Positions 34,677-45,400 of a DNA stretch of 64,000 nt are shown here, one piece after another. The stretch is from JAXGYX01 sp964487355. Its GTDB lineage: Bacteria > Bacillota > Clostridia > Saccharofermentanales > Fastidiosipilaceae. Every line of letters begins with the position of its first letter. Within the stretch, counting starts at the first letter, position 1. The DNA lies in the NCBI GenBank assembly GCA_964487355.1, contig CAZAPS010000003.1, forward strand, positions 1 through 64,000, given 5' to 3'. The notes under the pieces are model-generated. The model saw nothing but the letters and a program-made list of their open reading frames with translations. It was not told the DNA's origin and searched no databases. Made by a program: the position numbers and the translations under genes.

Positions 34677-35999
34677 TCAGGCGATCTTGTCAGGTCTGCA
34701 GATGATGGTCGGCTGATCATGGCCGGTCACACAGGACTCGGTGACGACGCAGCGTTCGACGTCTTCCAGTGAAGGCACATCATACATCACATCCATCATG
34801 ATGCCCTCAATCACCGCGCGCAGTCCGCGTGCGCCGGTCTTGCGCTCCAAAGCCAGGCGTGCGATCGCCCGCACCGCCGCCTCCTCAAACTCCAGCTCAA
34901 CACCGTCCAGCTGAAGCATATAGCGATACTGCTTGATCAAGGCATTTTTGGGTTCGCTCAAAATACGGACCAAGGCGTCCTCGTCCAGGCTCTCCAAGGT
35001 CACGGCGACCGGAACACGTCCGATGAACTCCGGAATCAAGCCATATTTCAACAGATCCTGAGGTTCCAGCAGTGCCAGCGCGCGGGTATCCTTGTGTTCG
35101 GATTCCGGCTCGATGATCGCTCCAAAACCGATGGATTTTTTCCCGACACGATCCTGAATGATCTTCTCAAGGCCGTCAAACGCTCCACCGCAGATAAACA
35201 GGATATTGGTCGTGTCGATCTGCAAAAAATCCTGATGTGGATGCTTGCGTCCACCTTGAGGCGGCACATTCGCTACGGTGCTCTCCAGGATTTTCAACAA
35301 CGCCTGCTGCACACCTTCCCCGCTGACATCCCGCGTGATCGAAGGATTGTCCGAGCGTCGGGTGATCTTGTCGATCTCATCAATATAGATGATGCCTCTT
35401 TCCGCCCGCTCGATGTTGAAATCCGCGCTTTGAATCAGTTTCAATAAAATATTCTCGACATCTTCGCCCACATAACCGGCTTCGGTCAACGCGGTCGCGT
35501 CCGCCATCGCGAATGGGACATCCAACAGTCTCGCCAGGGTCTGCGCCAGTAAAGTCTTTCCTGAGCCGGTCGGTCCGATCAGCATGATATTGCTTTTGGT
35601 TAACTCGACAGGTTCAAGCTTCTCGGCGTTGGTCACGCCTTCGGCGTACACCCGTTTATAGTGATTATACACCGCGACGGAGAGCGCTTTTTTCGCGTCT
35701 TCCTGGCCGATAACATATTCATCCAACGCCTTTTTTATCTCGTGCGGAGTCGGCACATCACCGTCCGGCAAGGGTGGTTCGGACTTTTGGGTCAGCAGAT
35801 CCTCGCCATCCAACATTGAACTGCAAAGATCAATGCACTCATTACAAATGAAAACGTCCGGTCCGGCGATCATGCGCTCGACCTGCGATTCATCTTTACC
35901 ACAAAATGAACACACGAGCGGTCCGAAAAAATTAAACTCATCCTTTGGAGGATGTCCGTCACCACCTTTCGGCAGATTGGTGTTGTCCTTATCTGACAT
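34677..35999 (-). CDS. clpX: ATP-dependent Clp protease ATP-binding subunit ClpX
   Basis: 440 residues. N-terminal zinc-binding domain CSFCGKDESQVERMIAGPDVFICNECI, Walker A GPTGSGKTLLAQ, Walker B IIYIDEIDKI, pore loop GYVGED and the IGF-loop GKKSIGFGA that docks to ClpP. It unfolds substrates and feeds ClpP. It lies two bases after clpP with the usual order tig-clpP-clpX. Confidence 0.97.
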   Translation of the reverse strand: MSDKDNTNLPKGGDGHPPKDEFNFFGPLVCSFCGKDESQVERMIAGPDVFICNECIDLCSSMLDGEDLLTQKSEPPLPDGDVPTPHEIKKALDEYVIGQEDAKKALSVAVYNHYKRVYAEGVTNAEKLEPVELTKSNIMLIGPTGSGKTLLAQTLARLLDVPFAMADATALTEAGYVGEDVENILLKLIQSADFNIERAERGIIYIDEIDKITRRSDNPSITRDVSGEGVQQALLKILESTVANVPPQGGRKHPHQDFLQIDTTNILFICGGAFDGLEKIIQDRVGKKSIGFGAIIEPESEHKDTRALALLEPQDLLKYGLIPEFIGRVPVAVTLESLDEDALVRILSEPKNALIKQYRYMLQLDGVELEFEEAAVRAIARLALERKTGARGLRAVIEGIMMDVMYDVPSLEDVERCVVTESCVTGHDQPTIICRPDKIA

Positions 36000-36001
36000 A
36001 A

Positions 36002-36592
36002 TTAGGCCCTCTTGGTCATGATTTCGTCAATAATACCGTACTCTTTCGCCTCTTCGGCCGACAGCCAATTGTCGCGGTCGGTATCTTTTTGGATCGTCTC
36101 ATAGCTTTGGCCGGTGCGCTCCGCCAAAATTGTGTTCAGACGATGTTTGGTCTTACGTATGTGTTCCGCCGCGATTGAGATGTCCGACGCCTGTCCGTGC
36201 GCTCCACCGGACGGTTGATGGATCATCACCTCCGCGTTCGGCAGACAAAAGCGCTTGCCGGGCGTGCCCGCGGCCAGCAAAAAGGCGCCCATGCTGGCGG
36301 CCATGCCCATGCAGATGGTCTGCACATCCGGTTTGATGTATTGCATGGTGTCGTAAATCATCAAGCCACTGCTTACCTCACCGCCGGGGCTGTTGATATA
36401 AAACTGGATATCTTTCTCCGGATCTTCAGCTTCCAAAAACAACAATTGAGCGGTCACCAAACTGGCGGTCACCGAGTTGACTTCCTCACTCAAAATAATA
36501 ATTCTTTCTTTTAACAGACGTGAAAAGATATCATACGCACGTTCGCCACGGTTGGTGGTTTCAATAACGGTTGGCACTAAACTCATTGTCAT
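36002..36592 (-). CDS. clpP: ATP-dependent Clp protease proteolytic subunit
   Basis: 196 residues with catalytic triad Ser100 (MAASMG), His125 (MIHQPSGG) and Asp174 (DTDRDNW), all offset +3 from the standard numbering. Forms the proteolytic barrel with ClpX. Preceded by AAAAGGAGAGATGACA. No CtsR- or CIRCE-type site was recognised upstream. Confidence 0.97.
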   Translation of the reverse strand: MTMSLVPTVIETTNRGERAYDIFSRLLKERIIILSEEVNSVTASLVTAQLLFLEAEDPEKDIQFYINSPGGEVSSGLMIYDTMQYIKPDVQTICMGMAASMGAFLLAAGTPGKRFCLPNAEVMIHQPSGGAHGQASDISIAAEHIRKTKHRLNTILAERTGQSYETIQKDTDRDNWLSAEEAKEYGIIDEIMTKRA

Positions 36593-36738
36593 CTCTCCTT
36601 TTCAATCAGTGTTAGTCATCACAAAGCGATCATCCTATCTGAATCGCTGATTAAAGTATCTTACCATAAGTTAAGGATAGTCAAAGTGAATTTTCTGTTA
36701 ATTGCCAAGTAATTCGTGATTGTTTTCAAAGATTCACG

Positions 36739-36782
36739 AAAAAACCCGACTATGAATGACAAAATGCCATTCCAGCCGGGTA
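36739..36782 (-). terminator. Terminator of tig
   Basis: Minus strand ACCCGGCTGGAATG pairs with CATTCATAGTCGGGT (imperfect), followed by a six-T run. Confidence 0.75.
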
Positions 36783-36816
36783 TTCAATCTAATGAAGTCA
36801 GTCGTTAAGTGTAATC

Positions 36817-38163
36817 TTAGGCATCTTCATCGGTGTCCAATTCCTCAGACGATTCGTCAACCTCTTCCACTTCAGGCGCGGCGACCGGCAGCGCTTCATT
36901 TTTGACAAGTTCAAGGGCTTTGCGGAAGCGAATATCATTGTTTAGCATGGAAAAGTCATTGTTAAAGACGTTTCGCACCTGAGCTTCTTCCATATTGTAG
37001 CGTTCCGACATTGTCTTGATCTCAGCGTCGATGTCTTCTTCGGTGACCTCAAAGTCCTCGGTCTGCGCGATCGCCTCAAGAACCAGTGAGGTGCGGACCC
37101 GCTGTTCTGCGTCGGCCGCCAGCGTCTGACGGTAGTCAACCACGGTCTGTCCCAGGTAGCCAAGATACTGGTCGAGCGTCAAGCCCATCCCCTGCATCTC
37201 ACGTTCCTGTTGAGAGATCATATTGTCCAGTTCGTTCTCAATCATGATCTGCGGCAGATCGATCGTGGCGTTCGCCGTGACCACCTCGACGGCGTTGTTT
37301 TCAAATTCCGTGTCCGCCTGTCTTTGCGCGGCCTCCACGAGACCCTTGCGCAGGTCGGCTGTATACTCCTCCAGAGTGTCAAACTCACTGACATCCTTGG
37401 CGAACTCGTCATCGAGTTCCGGGAGTTCTTTGACTTTGATTGAGTTCACGCGCACTTTGAACACCACCGGCTTGCCGGCCAGGTCCTCAGCGTGATAGTC
37501 CTCCGGAAAAGATAGATTGACATCAAACTCATCACCCGGGTTGTGGCCGATAATCTGTTCTTCAAATCCGGGAATAAAAGAATTCGAGCCGATAACCAGG
37601 TCGTGATCCTCGGCGGTGCCACCTTCAAACGGGACACCGTCATCAAAACCTTCATAGTTGATATTCACCGTGTCACCATCTTCGGCCGGACGGTCATCGA
37701 TCGGAACCATGCGGGAGTTGCGCTGTTGTATGCGCAGCAGTTCCTCTTCCACTTGACTGTCGGTCACTTCGGAATCAGTGCGCACCGCTTCGACACCCTT
37801 ATATTGACCCAGTTCGACTTCCGGTTTGTTTGTCACGGTGATAACCGCTTTCAACCCTTTATCCGAACCAATTTCCTGAACATCTATCTCGGGTCGGGAC
37901 ACCGGGTCGAGCTCATGCTCCTGAATCGCCTCCGTATAGGCCGGGTTGATCACATCGTCTATGGCGTCATCATATAAAACTCCCTCGCCATAGTAACGTT
38001 TGACCATGCCGATCGGAGCCTTGCCTTTGCGAAATCCCGGGATCGAAAATCGGTTCGCGTTCTTCTTAAATGAACGGTCGAGTGCCGCTTTGAACTCTTC
38101 CGCCGGAACTTCAATTGTCAATTCAATGACATTGTGTTCTTTTCTATCAATTATTGACGCCAT
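36817..38163 (-). CDS. tig: Trigger factor
   Basis: Ribosome-bound chaperone and peptidyl-prolyl isomerase, 448 residues. The ribosome-docking loop is GFRKGKAPIGMVKR (near residue 45, standard FRKGKxP), then an FKBP domain (DTVNINYEGFDDGVPFEGG...) and the helical C-terminal arms. It ends in an acidic tail. Precedes clpP-clpX but has its own terminator. GGAGGATAGT precedes the ATG. Confidence 0.95.
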   Translation of the reverse strand: MASIIDRKEHNVIELTIEVPAEEFKAALDRSFKKNANRFSIPGFRKGKAPIGMVKRYYGEGVLYDDAIDDVINPAYTEAIQEHELDPVSRPEIDVQEIGSDKGLKAVITVTNKPEVELGQYKGVEAVRTDSEVTDSQVEEELLRIQQRNSRMVPIDDRPAEDGDTVNINYEGFDDGVPFEGGTAEDHDLVIGSNSFIPGFEEQIIGHNPGDEFDVNLSFPEDYHAEDLAGKPVVFKVRVNSIKVKELPELDDEFAKDVSEFDTLEEYTADLRKGLVEAAQRQADTEFENNAVEVVTANATIDLPQIMIENELDNMISQQEREMQGMGLTLDQYLGYLGQTVVDYRQTLAADAEQRVRTSLVLEAIAQTEDFEVTEEDIDAEIKTMSERYNMEEAQVRNVFNNDFSMLNNDIRFRKALELVKNEALPVAAPEVEEVDESSEELDTDEDA

Positions 38164-38219
38164 ACTATCCTCCTACAGATCACATTGACGTGATCCGAAC
38201 CAGTTTGAATTGCCTGGAG

Positions 38220-38249
38220 ATTCTAACACACACGAAGGACCGGTGTAAA
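38220..38249 (-). promoter_or_regulatory. Promoter of tig
   Basis: Minus strand TTTACA, 18 bases, TAGAAT, giving a leader of about 50 bases. Confidence 0.55.
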
Positions 38250-38543
38250 GTAAAATAGTGCTTGTATGTTCAAAAAAAGTAATCTATTATTGACTGCGTA
38301 TGCGGTTTATGTTCGTTATTTGACACGTTACCCGATAAAACGTCAGTATTTTAATGCGAACCGCCAATTATTTAAAATTATTATGGAACACGTGCGCGTC
38401 TCACGGCGAACGAGTTCTTAATGAATAAGAAGAACAACCGGGCAAGCTGCTTTCTTTTGCTTGCGACAAAATCATCGGATTCGCTTTCCTGCTTTATCCG
38501 CTTGTTAATTTTGCTCAAAAACAACATGTTTCGCAGTCAGTTG

Positions 38544-38571
38544 CCTACGTCAGGCAGAACCTACGGTTCTG
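38544..38571 (+). promoter_or_regulatory. Tandem hairpins in the rnj leader
   Basis: GCCTACGTCAGGC and AGAACCTACGGTTCT are two adjacent small hairpins ending about five bases before GGAG of the rnj site. They could shape rnj translation or be cut by RNase J itself. The rest of the gap 38164-38543 is AT-rich and shows no gene; a TTGACA at ~38320 has no convincing -10 partner. Confidence 0.4.
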
Positions 38572-38586
38572 TCACTTAGGAGAATT

Positions 38587-40728
38587 ATGACAAATCAACC
38601 CAAACAACCCAAACAATCAAATCAGCCAAGACAATCCGGCCAATCGCCTTCGGGGCGCAATCGGTCCGGCAAAGCCTCCGGTCAGGCAGGCGGAATTCAA
38701 AATCAGTACACCGGCGGCCGAGCCAAGTCTTCAAGAAAGTCCTCAGGGCGGCCGTCCACACGTGGCTCTGACACGGAGACGGGCACTGATCGGCGCAGAC
38801 AGGATCGGCGAAAAAGTGCCGGGTCCCCTCAACGGACAAGCGGTGCCGACCGCGCCGGTCGGGGCGACACTCGAGTATGTCAGGCACGCTCCTCCACCGC
38901 TAAAAAGGGCTCAGCAACGAGTCGCCGACCCAAGCGTCGTTACAATCAGGAAGTGCCATTGAACCTCACCAATTTACCCAATTTCTCGCCCCAGCTGTCG
39001 CGCGCAAGCCTGCGCTCCGTACAAGGCCAGCCTGTCATTAAGACGAAGAAGAAACGTGGCAAAGCACTCAAAGTCATTCCGTTGGGCGGGCTTTGCGAAA
39101 TAGGCAAAAACATGACCCTATATGAGTACGGCAACGATATGATTATTGTCGACATCGGTGTGGCATTTCCTGAAGAGACACAGCCGGGCATCGATTCGGT
39201 CATTCCCGATATGACTTATGTGCTCGAAAACCGCAACAAACTGCGTGGCATTTTCCTAACACATGGACATGAAGACCACATCGGTTCGCTGGCTTATCTG
39301 CTCAAGAGTGTGGACGTGCCGGTCTATGGCGGACGCCTGACAATGGAGTTGGTCGACTTCAAAATTGAAGAAAAAGGAATTCGGGGCCGCGCCAATAGTC
39401 TGCGCGTCATCCAGGCGGGAGAGAAAATTCGCGCCGGCTGTTTTGAAGTCGAAGCGATTCATGTCAACCACAGCATAGCCGACGCTTTTGCCTTCGCGAT
39501 CGACACTCCGGCCGGCATGTGCATCCATTCGGGAGACTTTAAGATTGACTACACGCCAATCCATGGCAAGCCCATCGATTTACGTCGTTTCGCCGCCCTT
39601 GGCGAAAAAGGCGTCTTACTATTCATGTGCGAAAGCACCAACATTGAACGCGAGGGTTTTTCAAGTTCTGAAAAGACTGTCGGCGAGGCCTTTTCGAAAC
39701 ACTTTGAGAAAGCCAAAGGTCGCATACTGGTGGCCACATTCTCTTCCAACGTGCATCGCGTACAGCAGGTGATCACTGCGGCCGAGCAAAATGATCGCAA
39801 GGTCGCTCTGGTGGGGCGCAGCATGTTGAACGTCTGCCGGGCCGCGAACAACATTGGATACCTCGATATGAAGCCGGGCACCTTGATCGACGTGGCGGAC
39901 ATCAATCAATATCCGCCCGAGAAATTGGTGATCATCACGACCGGCAGTCAGGGCGAGCCCCTGGCGGCTCTGACACGCATGGCGTTCTCCGAGCACCGCT
40001 TTGTGGAGATCAATTCCTCAGACACGGTCATCATCTCGGCCGCTCCAATTCCGGGCAACGAAAAGCCGATTTACCGAGTGATCAATGAACTGTATAAACG
40101 CGGAGCCAAGGTTGTGTACTCCGACCTTGCGGACATTCACGTCTCCGGACACGCTTATCGCGAAGAAATCAAGATATTGCATCAACTCATTCATCCAAAA
40201 TATTTTCTACCGGGACATGGCGAATATCGTCATCTTTACATGCACGCTCAACTGTCGAACGAGATGGGTCAACCTTGGAATTCCATTTATCTGTTGAATA
40301 ATGGTGATATTTTCCAAATCTCACAAGATGACACCGACGAGGCGGGAATCGTGGGTTACGCTCAGGCGGAGGCGATCATGATCGATGGCGCGCCGGACAG
40401 CACCGTCGACACCGAAGTGTTAAATCAAAGAAAAACGTTGTCGGATGATGGCGTGATCACAGTCGCTCTCGCGGTGGACGTCGCGAGGAAAAGATTGTTG
40501 GGCGAACCCGTGGTCCATACGCGTGGCTTTATTTACGAAAAGGACATCGGTTCAATCAATCAGACCATCATCAAGCGGGTCAACCAGTTCGTCAACAAGG
40601 CGAAACAGTCCGATCAACCTTTCGTGCCGGCGCTCAGGTCGAACGCTTTGCGAAATCAATTGCAAAGTATTCTATATAGTCACACCCATCGCAGACCGGT
40701 GCTGTTGCTTTCAATCATCGAGGTTTGA
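38587..40728 (+). CDS. rnj: Ribonuclease J with long disordered N-terminal extension
   Basis: Metallo-beta-lactamase/beta-CASP nuclease that acts in mRNA decay and RNA maturation. The conserved core begins at about residue 155 (KVIPLGGLCEIGKNM) and holds HGHEDH (His226, His228, Asp230, His231), then LVGRSMLN and ISAAPIPGNE. About 560 core residues match the usual length. The first ~150 residues are rich in Gln, Arg, Ser, Gly and Lys and should be disordered and basic. That resembles the RNA-binding tails of actinobacterial RNase J/E rather than Firmicute RNase J. GGAGAATT precedes the ATG. murE follows directly. Confidence 0.93.
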   Translation: MTNQPKQPKQSNQPRQSGQSPSGRNRSGKASGQAGGIQNQYTGGRAKSSRKSSGRPSTRGSDTETGTDRRRQDRRKSAGSPQRTSGADRAGRGDTRVCQARSSTAKKGSATSRRPKRRYNQEVPLNLTNLPNFSPQLSRASLRSVQGQPVIKTKKKRGKALKVIPLGGLCEIGKNMTLYEYGNDMIIVDIGVAFPEETQPGIDSVIPDMTYVLENRNKLRGIFLTHGHEDHIGSLAYLLKSVDVPVYGGRLTMELVDFKIEEKGIRGRANSLRVIQAGEKIRAGCFEVEAIHVNHSIADAFAFAIDTPAGMCIHSGDFKIDYTPIHGKPIDLRRFAALGEKGVLLFMCESTNIEREGFSSSEKTVGEAFSKHFEKAKGRILVATFSSNVHRVQQVITAAEQNDRKVALVGRSMLNVCRAANNIGYLDMKPGTLIDVADINQYPPEKLVIITTGSQGEPLAALTRMAFSEHRFVEINSSDTVIISAAPIPGNEKPIYRVINELYKRGAKVVYSDLADIHVSGHAYREEIKILHQLIHPKYFLPGHGEYRHLYMHAQLSNEMGQPWNSIYLLNNGDIFQISQDDTDEAGIVGYAQAEAIMIDGAPDSTVDTEVLNQRKTLSDDGVITVALAVDVARKRLLGEPVVHTRGFIYEKDIGSINQTIIKRVNQFVNKAKQSDQPFVPALRSNALRNQLQSILYSHTHRRPVLLLSIIEV

Positions 40729-40764
40729 TTTTTGAAGCACAACAAAGTCAATGAGGGACGCTTC

Positions 40765-42300
40765 ATGAAACAACTTGGAACCAGGACACACGCCATATCC
40801 ACCTACGCGGAGGATCTGCGCGCGGATCAACTGCTCACCCACCTCTTTGTGGCTGACGGGTCAGATCTCGCGCGGATCGAGGTCCGCGCGCTCTCATTTG
40901 ATTCGCGCGACGTCATGCCGGGGACATTGTTCATCTGCAAGGGTCGGGCGTTCAAAAAGAGCTATCTTGAGCGCGCGATTGAGGCGGGCGCCGTCGCGTA
41001 TGTTTCCGAGACGACCTACAACGACTTGGCGATTCCCGGCCTGATTGTCAGCAATGCGCGACTGGCGATGGCCACTTTGTCGCGTCGCATGTATAACAAT
41101 CCACAAAATGAATTGACGCTGATCGGAATCACCGGCACAAAAGGAAAGTCCACGACCACTCGCATGATGCAGCAAATCATGAACTGTTGGCAAGAAAAAT
41201 TGGGTCTGCCGCCGGTCGGCATGATCTCTTCGATCACCTATTTTGACGGAGTCAAAGAGACCGAGGCGGTGCTGACCACCCCGGAGATCCCTGATCTATA
41301 TCGCATGTTGCGCACAGGGGTCGAGGAGGGACTGCGTTACTTCATCATTGAGGTCTCCTCGCAAGCACTCAAGTACGATCGTCTGGACGGCGTGCGGTTC
41401 GCGACGGCCGCTTTCCTCAACATCTCCGAAGATCATATCAGTCCGGTCGAGCACCCCGATTTCGCGGATTATCTGGAGTCAAAGCTACGCATCTTCGAGC
41501 ATAGCGACCGTATGGTTTTCTCGCTGGATACCGGTGAGTCGGCCAAGTTAAAAGAAGCCGCCCGCGGTATGGAATACCTGACATTTTCTGTCCGGAACAG
41601 CGACGCCGACCTCCACTGCGCCGAGATCCAAACCGATGAGGATGGATTGAATCTACTTGTTCGCCAAACCAACGCCGACAGCCTCTCTTTGCGAGTCAAC
41701 ATGGCCGGGCGATTCAACGCCGAAAACGCGCTCGCCGCCGTGGCGCTGTCTGATCAGTTGGGGGTGCCTACGGAATGTGTCCGGCAGGGCCTGGCGGACG
41801 CGCGTGCCGATGGGCGAATGGAGATCATCCGTTCCGCGGACGAGCCGATCGCCGTGATCGTTGACTTCGCCCACAATACCCTTAGTTGGGATTACCTGGC
41901 GTCGACTGCCGAAGAGCTGTTTCCGGGTCGTGATCTAATCTATGTCGGCGGAGTCGCCGGAGGGAAAGCGCTCAACCGCCGCAAGGATCTGGGTCATTTT
42001 TTAGGTTCCGGGAAAATCAAGAAGGCCTATTTAACCGCGAGCAATCCGGGACTCGAGCGGACCGAAGACATCTGCGCAGAGATCATCAGCCATATCAAAC
42101 CGACCTCCATCCCCACGGAAATCATCGTCAATCGGGGCGAAGCGATCGCCAAGGCGATTGCGGATATTGAAAATCCCACCGTGCTGTTGCTCGCCGGGCA
42201 GGGCGCCCACACAAACATGTGGGTTGGAAGAGATTTGGTCAAGCGAAAGAGCGACAGAGAGGTCGCCACCGCCGCGCTGAAAAGGCGACGAAAGAAGTAA
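40765..42300 (+). CDS. murE: Mur ligase of the MurE type, divergent active-site motif
   Basis: 511 residues: three Mur domains with P-loop GTKGKSTT (124-131), SSQALKYDR, the ISEDH segment, the carbamylated-Lys region ESKLRIFE, and a C-terminal domain. MurE adds the third amino acid to UDP-MurNAc-dipeptide. The residue-selecting motif, DNPR in diaminopimelate enzymes or DNPA in Lys enzymes, reads SNPG here (426-429). HTPD is replaced by HNTL. The amino acid added is therefore unclear. The ATG with GAGGGA is preferred over a TTG at 40732 in the rnj tail. Co-transcribed with rnj. Confidence 0.75.
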   Translation: MKQLGTRTHAISTYAEDLRADQLLTHLFVADGSDLARIEVRALSFDSRDVMPGTLFICKGRAFKKSYLERAIEAGAVAYVSETTYNDLAIPGLIVSNARLAMATLSRRMYNNPQNELTLIGITGTKGKSTTTRMMQQIMNCWQEKLGLPPVGMISSITYFDGVKETEAVLTTPEIPDLYRMLRTGVEEGLRYFIIEVSSQALKYDRLDGVRFATAAFLNISEDHISPVEHPDFADYLESKLRIFEHSDRMVFSLDTGESAKLKEAARGMEYLTFSVRNSDADLHCAEIQTDEDGLNLLVRQTNADSLSLRVNMAGRFNAENALAAVALSDQLGVPTECVRQGLADARADGRMEIIRSADEPIAVIVDFAHNTLSWDYLASTAEELFPGRDLIYVGGVAGGKALNRRKDLGHFLGSGKIKKAYLTASNPGLERTEDICAEIISHIKPTSIPTEIIVNRGEAIAKAIADIENPTVLLLAGQGAHTNMWVGRDLVKRKSDREVATAALKRRRKK

Positions 42301-42408
42301 AAACGCGCCGCCAAACGTCGAACTCATGTCTGCTGTTCTTTGAGCGCGTATCAGCGCGGCATCCTGCGCCGAGCCGGTGGATAGATGATCACAGTCACGG
42401 CACAAAGC

Positions 42409-42441
42409 AAAAACCTCAGAAGCGACCGCTTCTGAGGTTTT
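42409..42441. terminator. Bidirectional terminator between murE and nrdJ
   Basis: A 14-bp perfect stem AAACCTCAGAAGCG with tetraloop-sized centre and T/A runs on both sides. Confidence 0.9.
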
Positions 42442-42458
42442 ATCATGTCAGCGTCCTG

Positions 42459-45400
42459 TCAAGAGCATCCCGTCGTGCTTCCACAGTCCAGACAAACTTT
42501 GCAGGTTCCATTTTGCACCATTCGCATACTTGAACAGTTGGGGCAGGTCGAACCATCGTACACGCGCTCTCCGTGAGCCGCCGCGGCACGTGCGGATTCA
42601 TGTATGAACGCGCTGCCGAACTCTGTGTTGTCCGGATTGTATTGTTCCGCGCCCAGGCCCAAATCAATTTTCTCGCTCATCAGCTCATTGACCGAGATTT
42701 GTTCCGCCAGCAACGGGGGCAGCGCTCTGGCGTTGTCTTCCGGCTTAACCTGACAACGACTGAAATCTCCCAGTTCAATATCAATGATCTTGCTGATCAG
42801 GTCAGAAATTGACGTCGCGTACTTGATATAGGGGTGGCGCTGCACAAAGCCATAGGGTTCATATTGTTGACCACGCAGCATCTTTGAAATGTTATGCGCC
42901 GGGATCCGGTACTGCAACATGACCGAAATTGTTTTTGACAAAGAGTTCAGCAGACCCATGATGGTCGTGCCCTCCCGATCGGTCGTCATGTAAATCTCTG
43001 AGATGTCCCCATACTCATTGCGGTTGACTGTCGTGTAGATTTTGATGCTGTCGATCTGCGCCGGATGGGTATGACCGGAACGAATGCCCTTTAGCTTGCC
43101 GCGACGTGATGTCGGACGAGGTTTTGAGATCTCTTCTCTCAAGGTCTTCGCGTAGGTCAGCAAAGCGGGGTAGGTCAATGAGTTCAAATCAAATTCATCA
43201 TCGGTGTCGTCCAATGTGATATTCAACGGTTGTGCCTGTTTGGATCCATCTCTATAAAGGGTGATCCCCTTGACTCCGGTTTTCCATGACTGCAGCAGAA
43301 CCTCTTTAAAATCATCGACCGTCGCCGAATTGGGAAGATTGACCGTCTTTGAAATCGCTCCGGAAATCAAAGGAGTCAGCGCGGCGACCATCAATACATG
43401 ACCGGATGGACCAATGTAGCGTTCACCTGACCCACAGCGGTTCGCGGTGTCAAAAATCGGGTAATGCTCCGGCTGTAGATGTGGCGCCCCCTCGATTTTT
43501 CCGTCGCTGACTCTGCCGTCTTCCTCACGTCCAATATAGGCGATGATGTCCTCAACTTCTTCCTCCGAATAATCAAGGTTTTTCAACGCCAAGGCGATAA
43601 CCGGATTGGTCAGCGTCATGAAACCGCCACCCGAAAGCTTCTTATAGACAATGTGAGAAAAGAATGGCTCGACACTGGTCGCGCCGCAGTCCATCGCGAA
43701 GGAAATGGTTCCTGTTGGAGCCATCACACTGACCTGCGCGTTTCGATAACCATGTCGCTCACCCAGCTCGACTGCGTCTTTCCAACATTCTATCAGGGTC
43801 TCGGCGGCCGTTTCCATGCCCAAGGCCTCCAGCAGGATGTGGTTGACCTTGATCGGACGGTAGGTCAGATCCTCATAGTCCGAATCCAACGCGCCCGCCA
43901 CTCTCGCGTGGTTGCGTATGACACGATTCATGTGTGGCTTGTTCAACTCATAAAATGGAAAAGGCTCAGTCTGTTTGGCCATCAGGGCGGACGTGCGGTA
44001 GCTCACGCCGGTCAGCAGGCCGACAAGCGCCGACGCCATGGTGCGACCCTGTTCGGAATCATAGGGCAGCCCCTGAACCATCAACAGCGAAGCAAGGTTC
44101 GCCAGACCCAATCCGGTCGTGCGGAAATTATAAGTGCGGCGGGCGATATCTTCGGTCGGAAAATGTCCCCAGATGATGGAAGCTTCCAGCGCCAATTGAA
44201 TCAGGCCGATAAAATGCACATAGCCGGCCAGATCAAAAGCGCCGCTGTTCTCGTCATAAAACCCAAAGATATTAATCGAGGCGAGATTGCAGCTGGTATC
44301 GTCAAGAAAGGCGTATTCTCCACATGGGTTTGTGGAATTGAGTTTGTTGTGTGGCGCCCACAATTCACCATCCTCACCGGCCGGACAGGTATGCCATTGG
44401 TTGAAGGTGTCGGAGAACTGTGGCGCGGGATCGGCGCAGCGCCAGGCTGATTCATTCATCAGATCCCAAAGCGAGGAGACCTTGACTTCGCGGTTGACCC
44501 GGTCGTCGATGCGCCCTCTCAGCTCGATTGTCGCGTCCGGTTCTTCATCCAAATGATCCACTTTATTCATAAAGTCATCGGAAATACGCAACGAGTTATT
44601 GCTGTTTTGTCCCGATACCGTGTTATACGCCTCGCCGTCGATGTCTCCGTCATAGCCCATTTTTGTCAGAGCCACGACTTTGTCCTCTTCTTTGGCTTTC
44701 CAAGTAATGAAGTTCTCAATTTCCGGATGATCGATGTCCAGACAGACCATCTTCGCGGCTCTGCGGGTGGTGCCGCCTGATTTGATCGCGCCCGCGTTGC
44801 GGTCCAACCCTTTCAGAAAACTCATCAGGCCACTGGACACGCCACCGCCGGACAGTTTTTCACCTTCCGCGCGAATCGTTGAGAAGTTGGTTCCTGTGCC
44901 GGATCCACCTTTAAATAACTTTGTTTCGGTCACATACTCCTCAGAAATGGAGTGGGGCCCAAGCAGTTTGTCTTCAATAGAAAGAATAAAGCAGGCCGAC
45001 GCTTGAGTCCGGGTATAGTCATCGTCCGACTGCACGACCTTCTTTTTTTCTTTGTCAAAATAATAATTTCCACTGTTGCCGCCAACTATTCCATAGGCGC
45101 GTTTCAAGCCGGTGTTGAACCATTGTGGTGAATTAGGAGCGAAAAGCTGCGCCAGCAGACCATAGACCAGCTCATCGTAAAGGATCTGGCTTTTTTCCCC
45201 TTCTTCAATCATTCCCTCGTCGATCAACGCGGCGACCCAAAAATCCACCATGCGATGCGCGACCTGACGCATGCTGTACTCACAATCGCGCTCATCACCC
45301 GTCCCTCTTTTACGGAAATATTTGCTGGCGATGATGTCACAGGCGGTCTGTGAGTACTGCGCGGGAAACTCAAGGTCCGGCATGTCGACCAGCACACGTC

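Noticed and set aside
36593..36700. CtsR/CIRCE heat-shock operator before clpP
   Set aside because: A single GTCAAAG-like half-site only; the spaced heptad repeat is missing.
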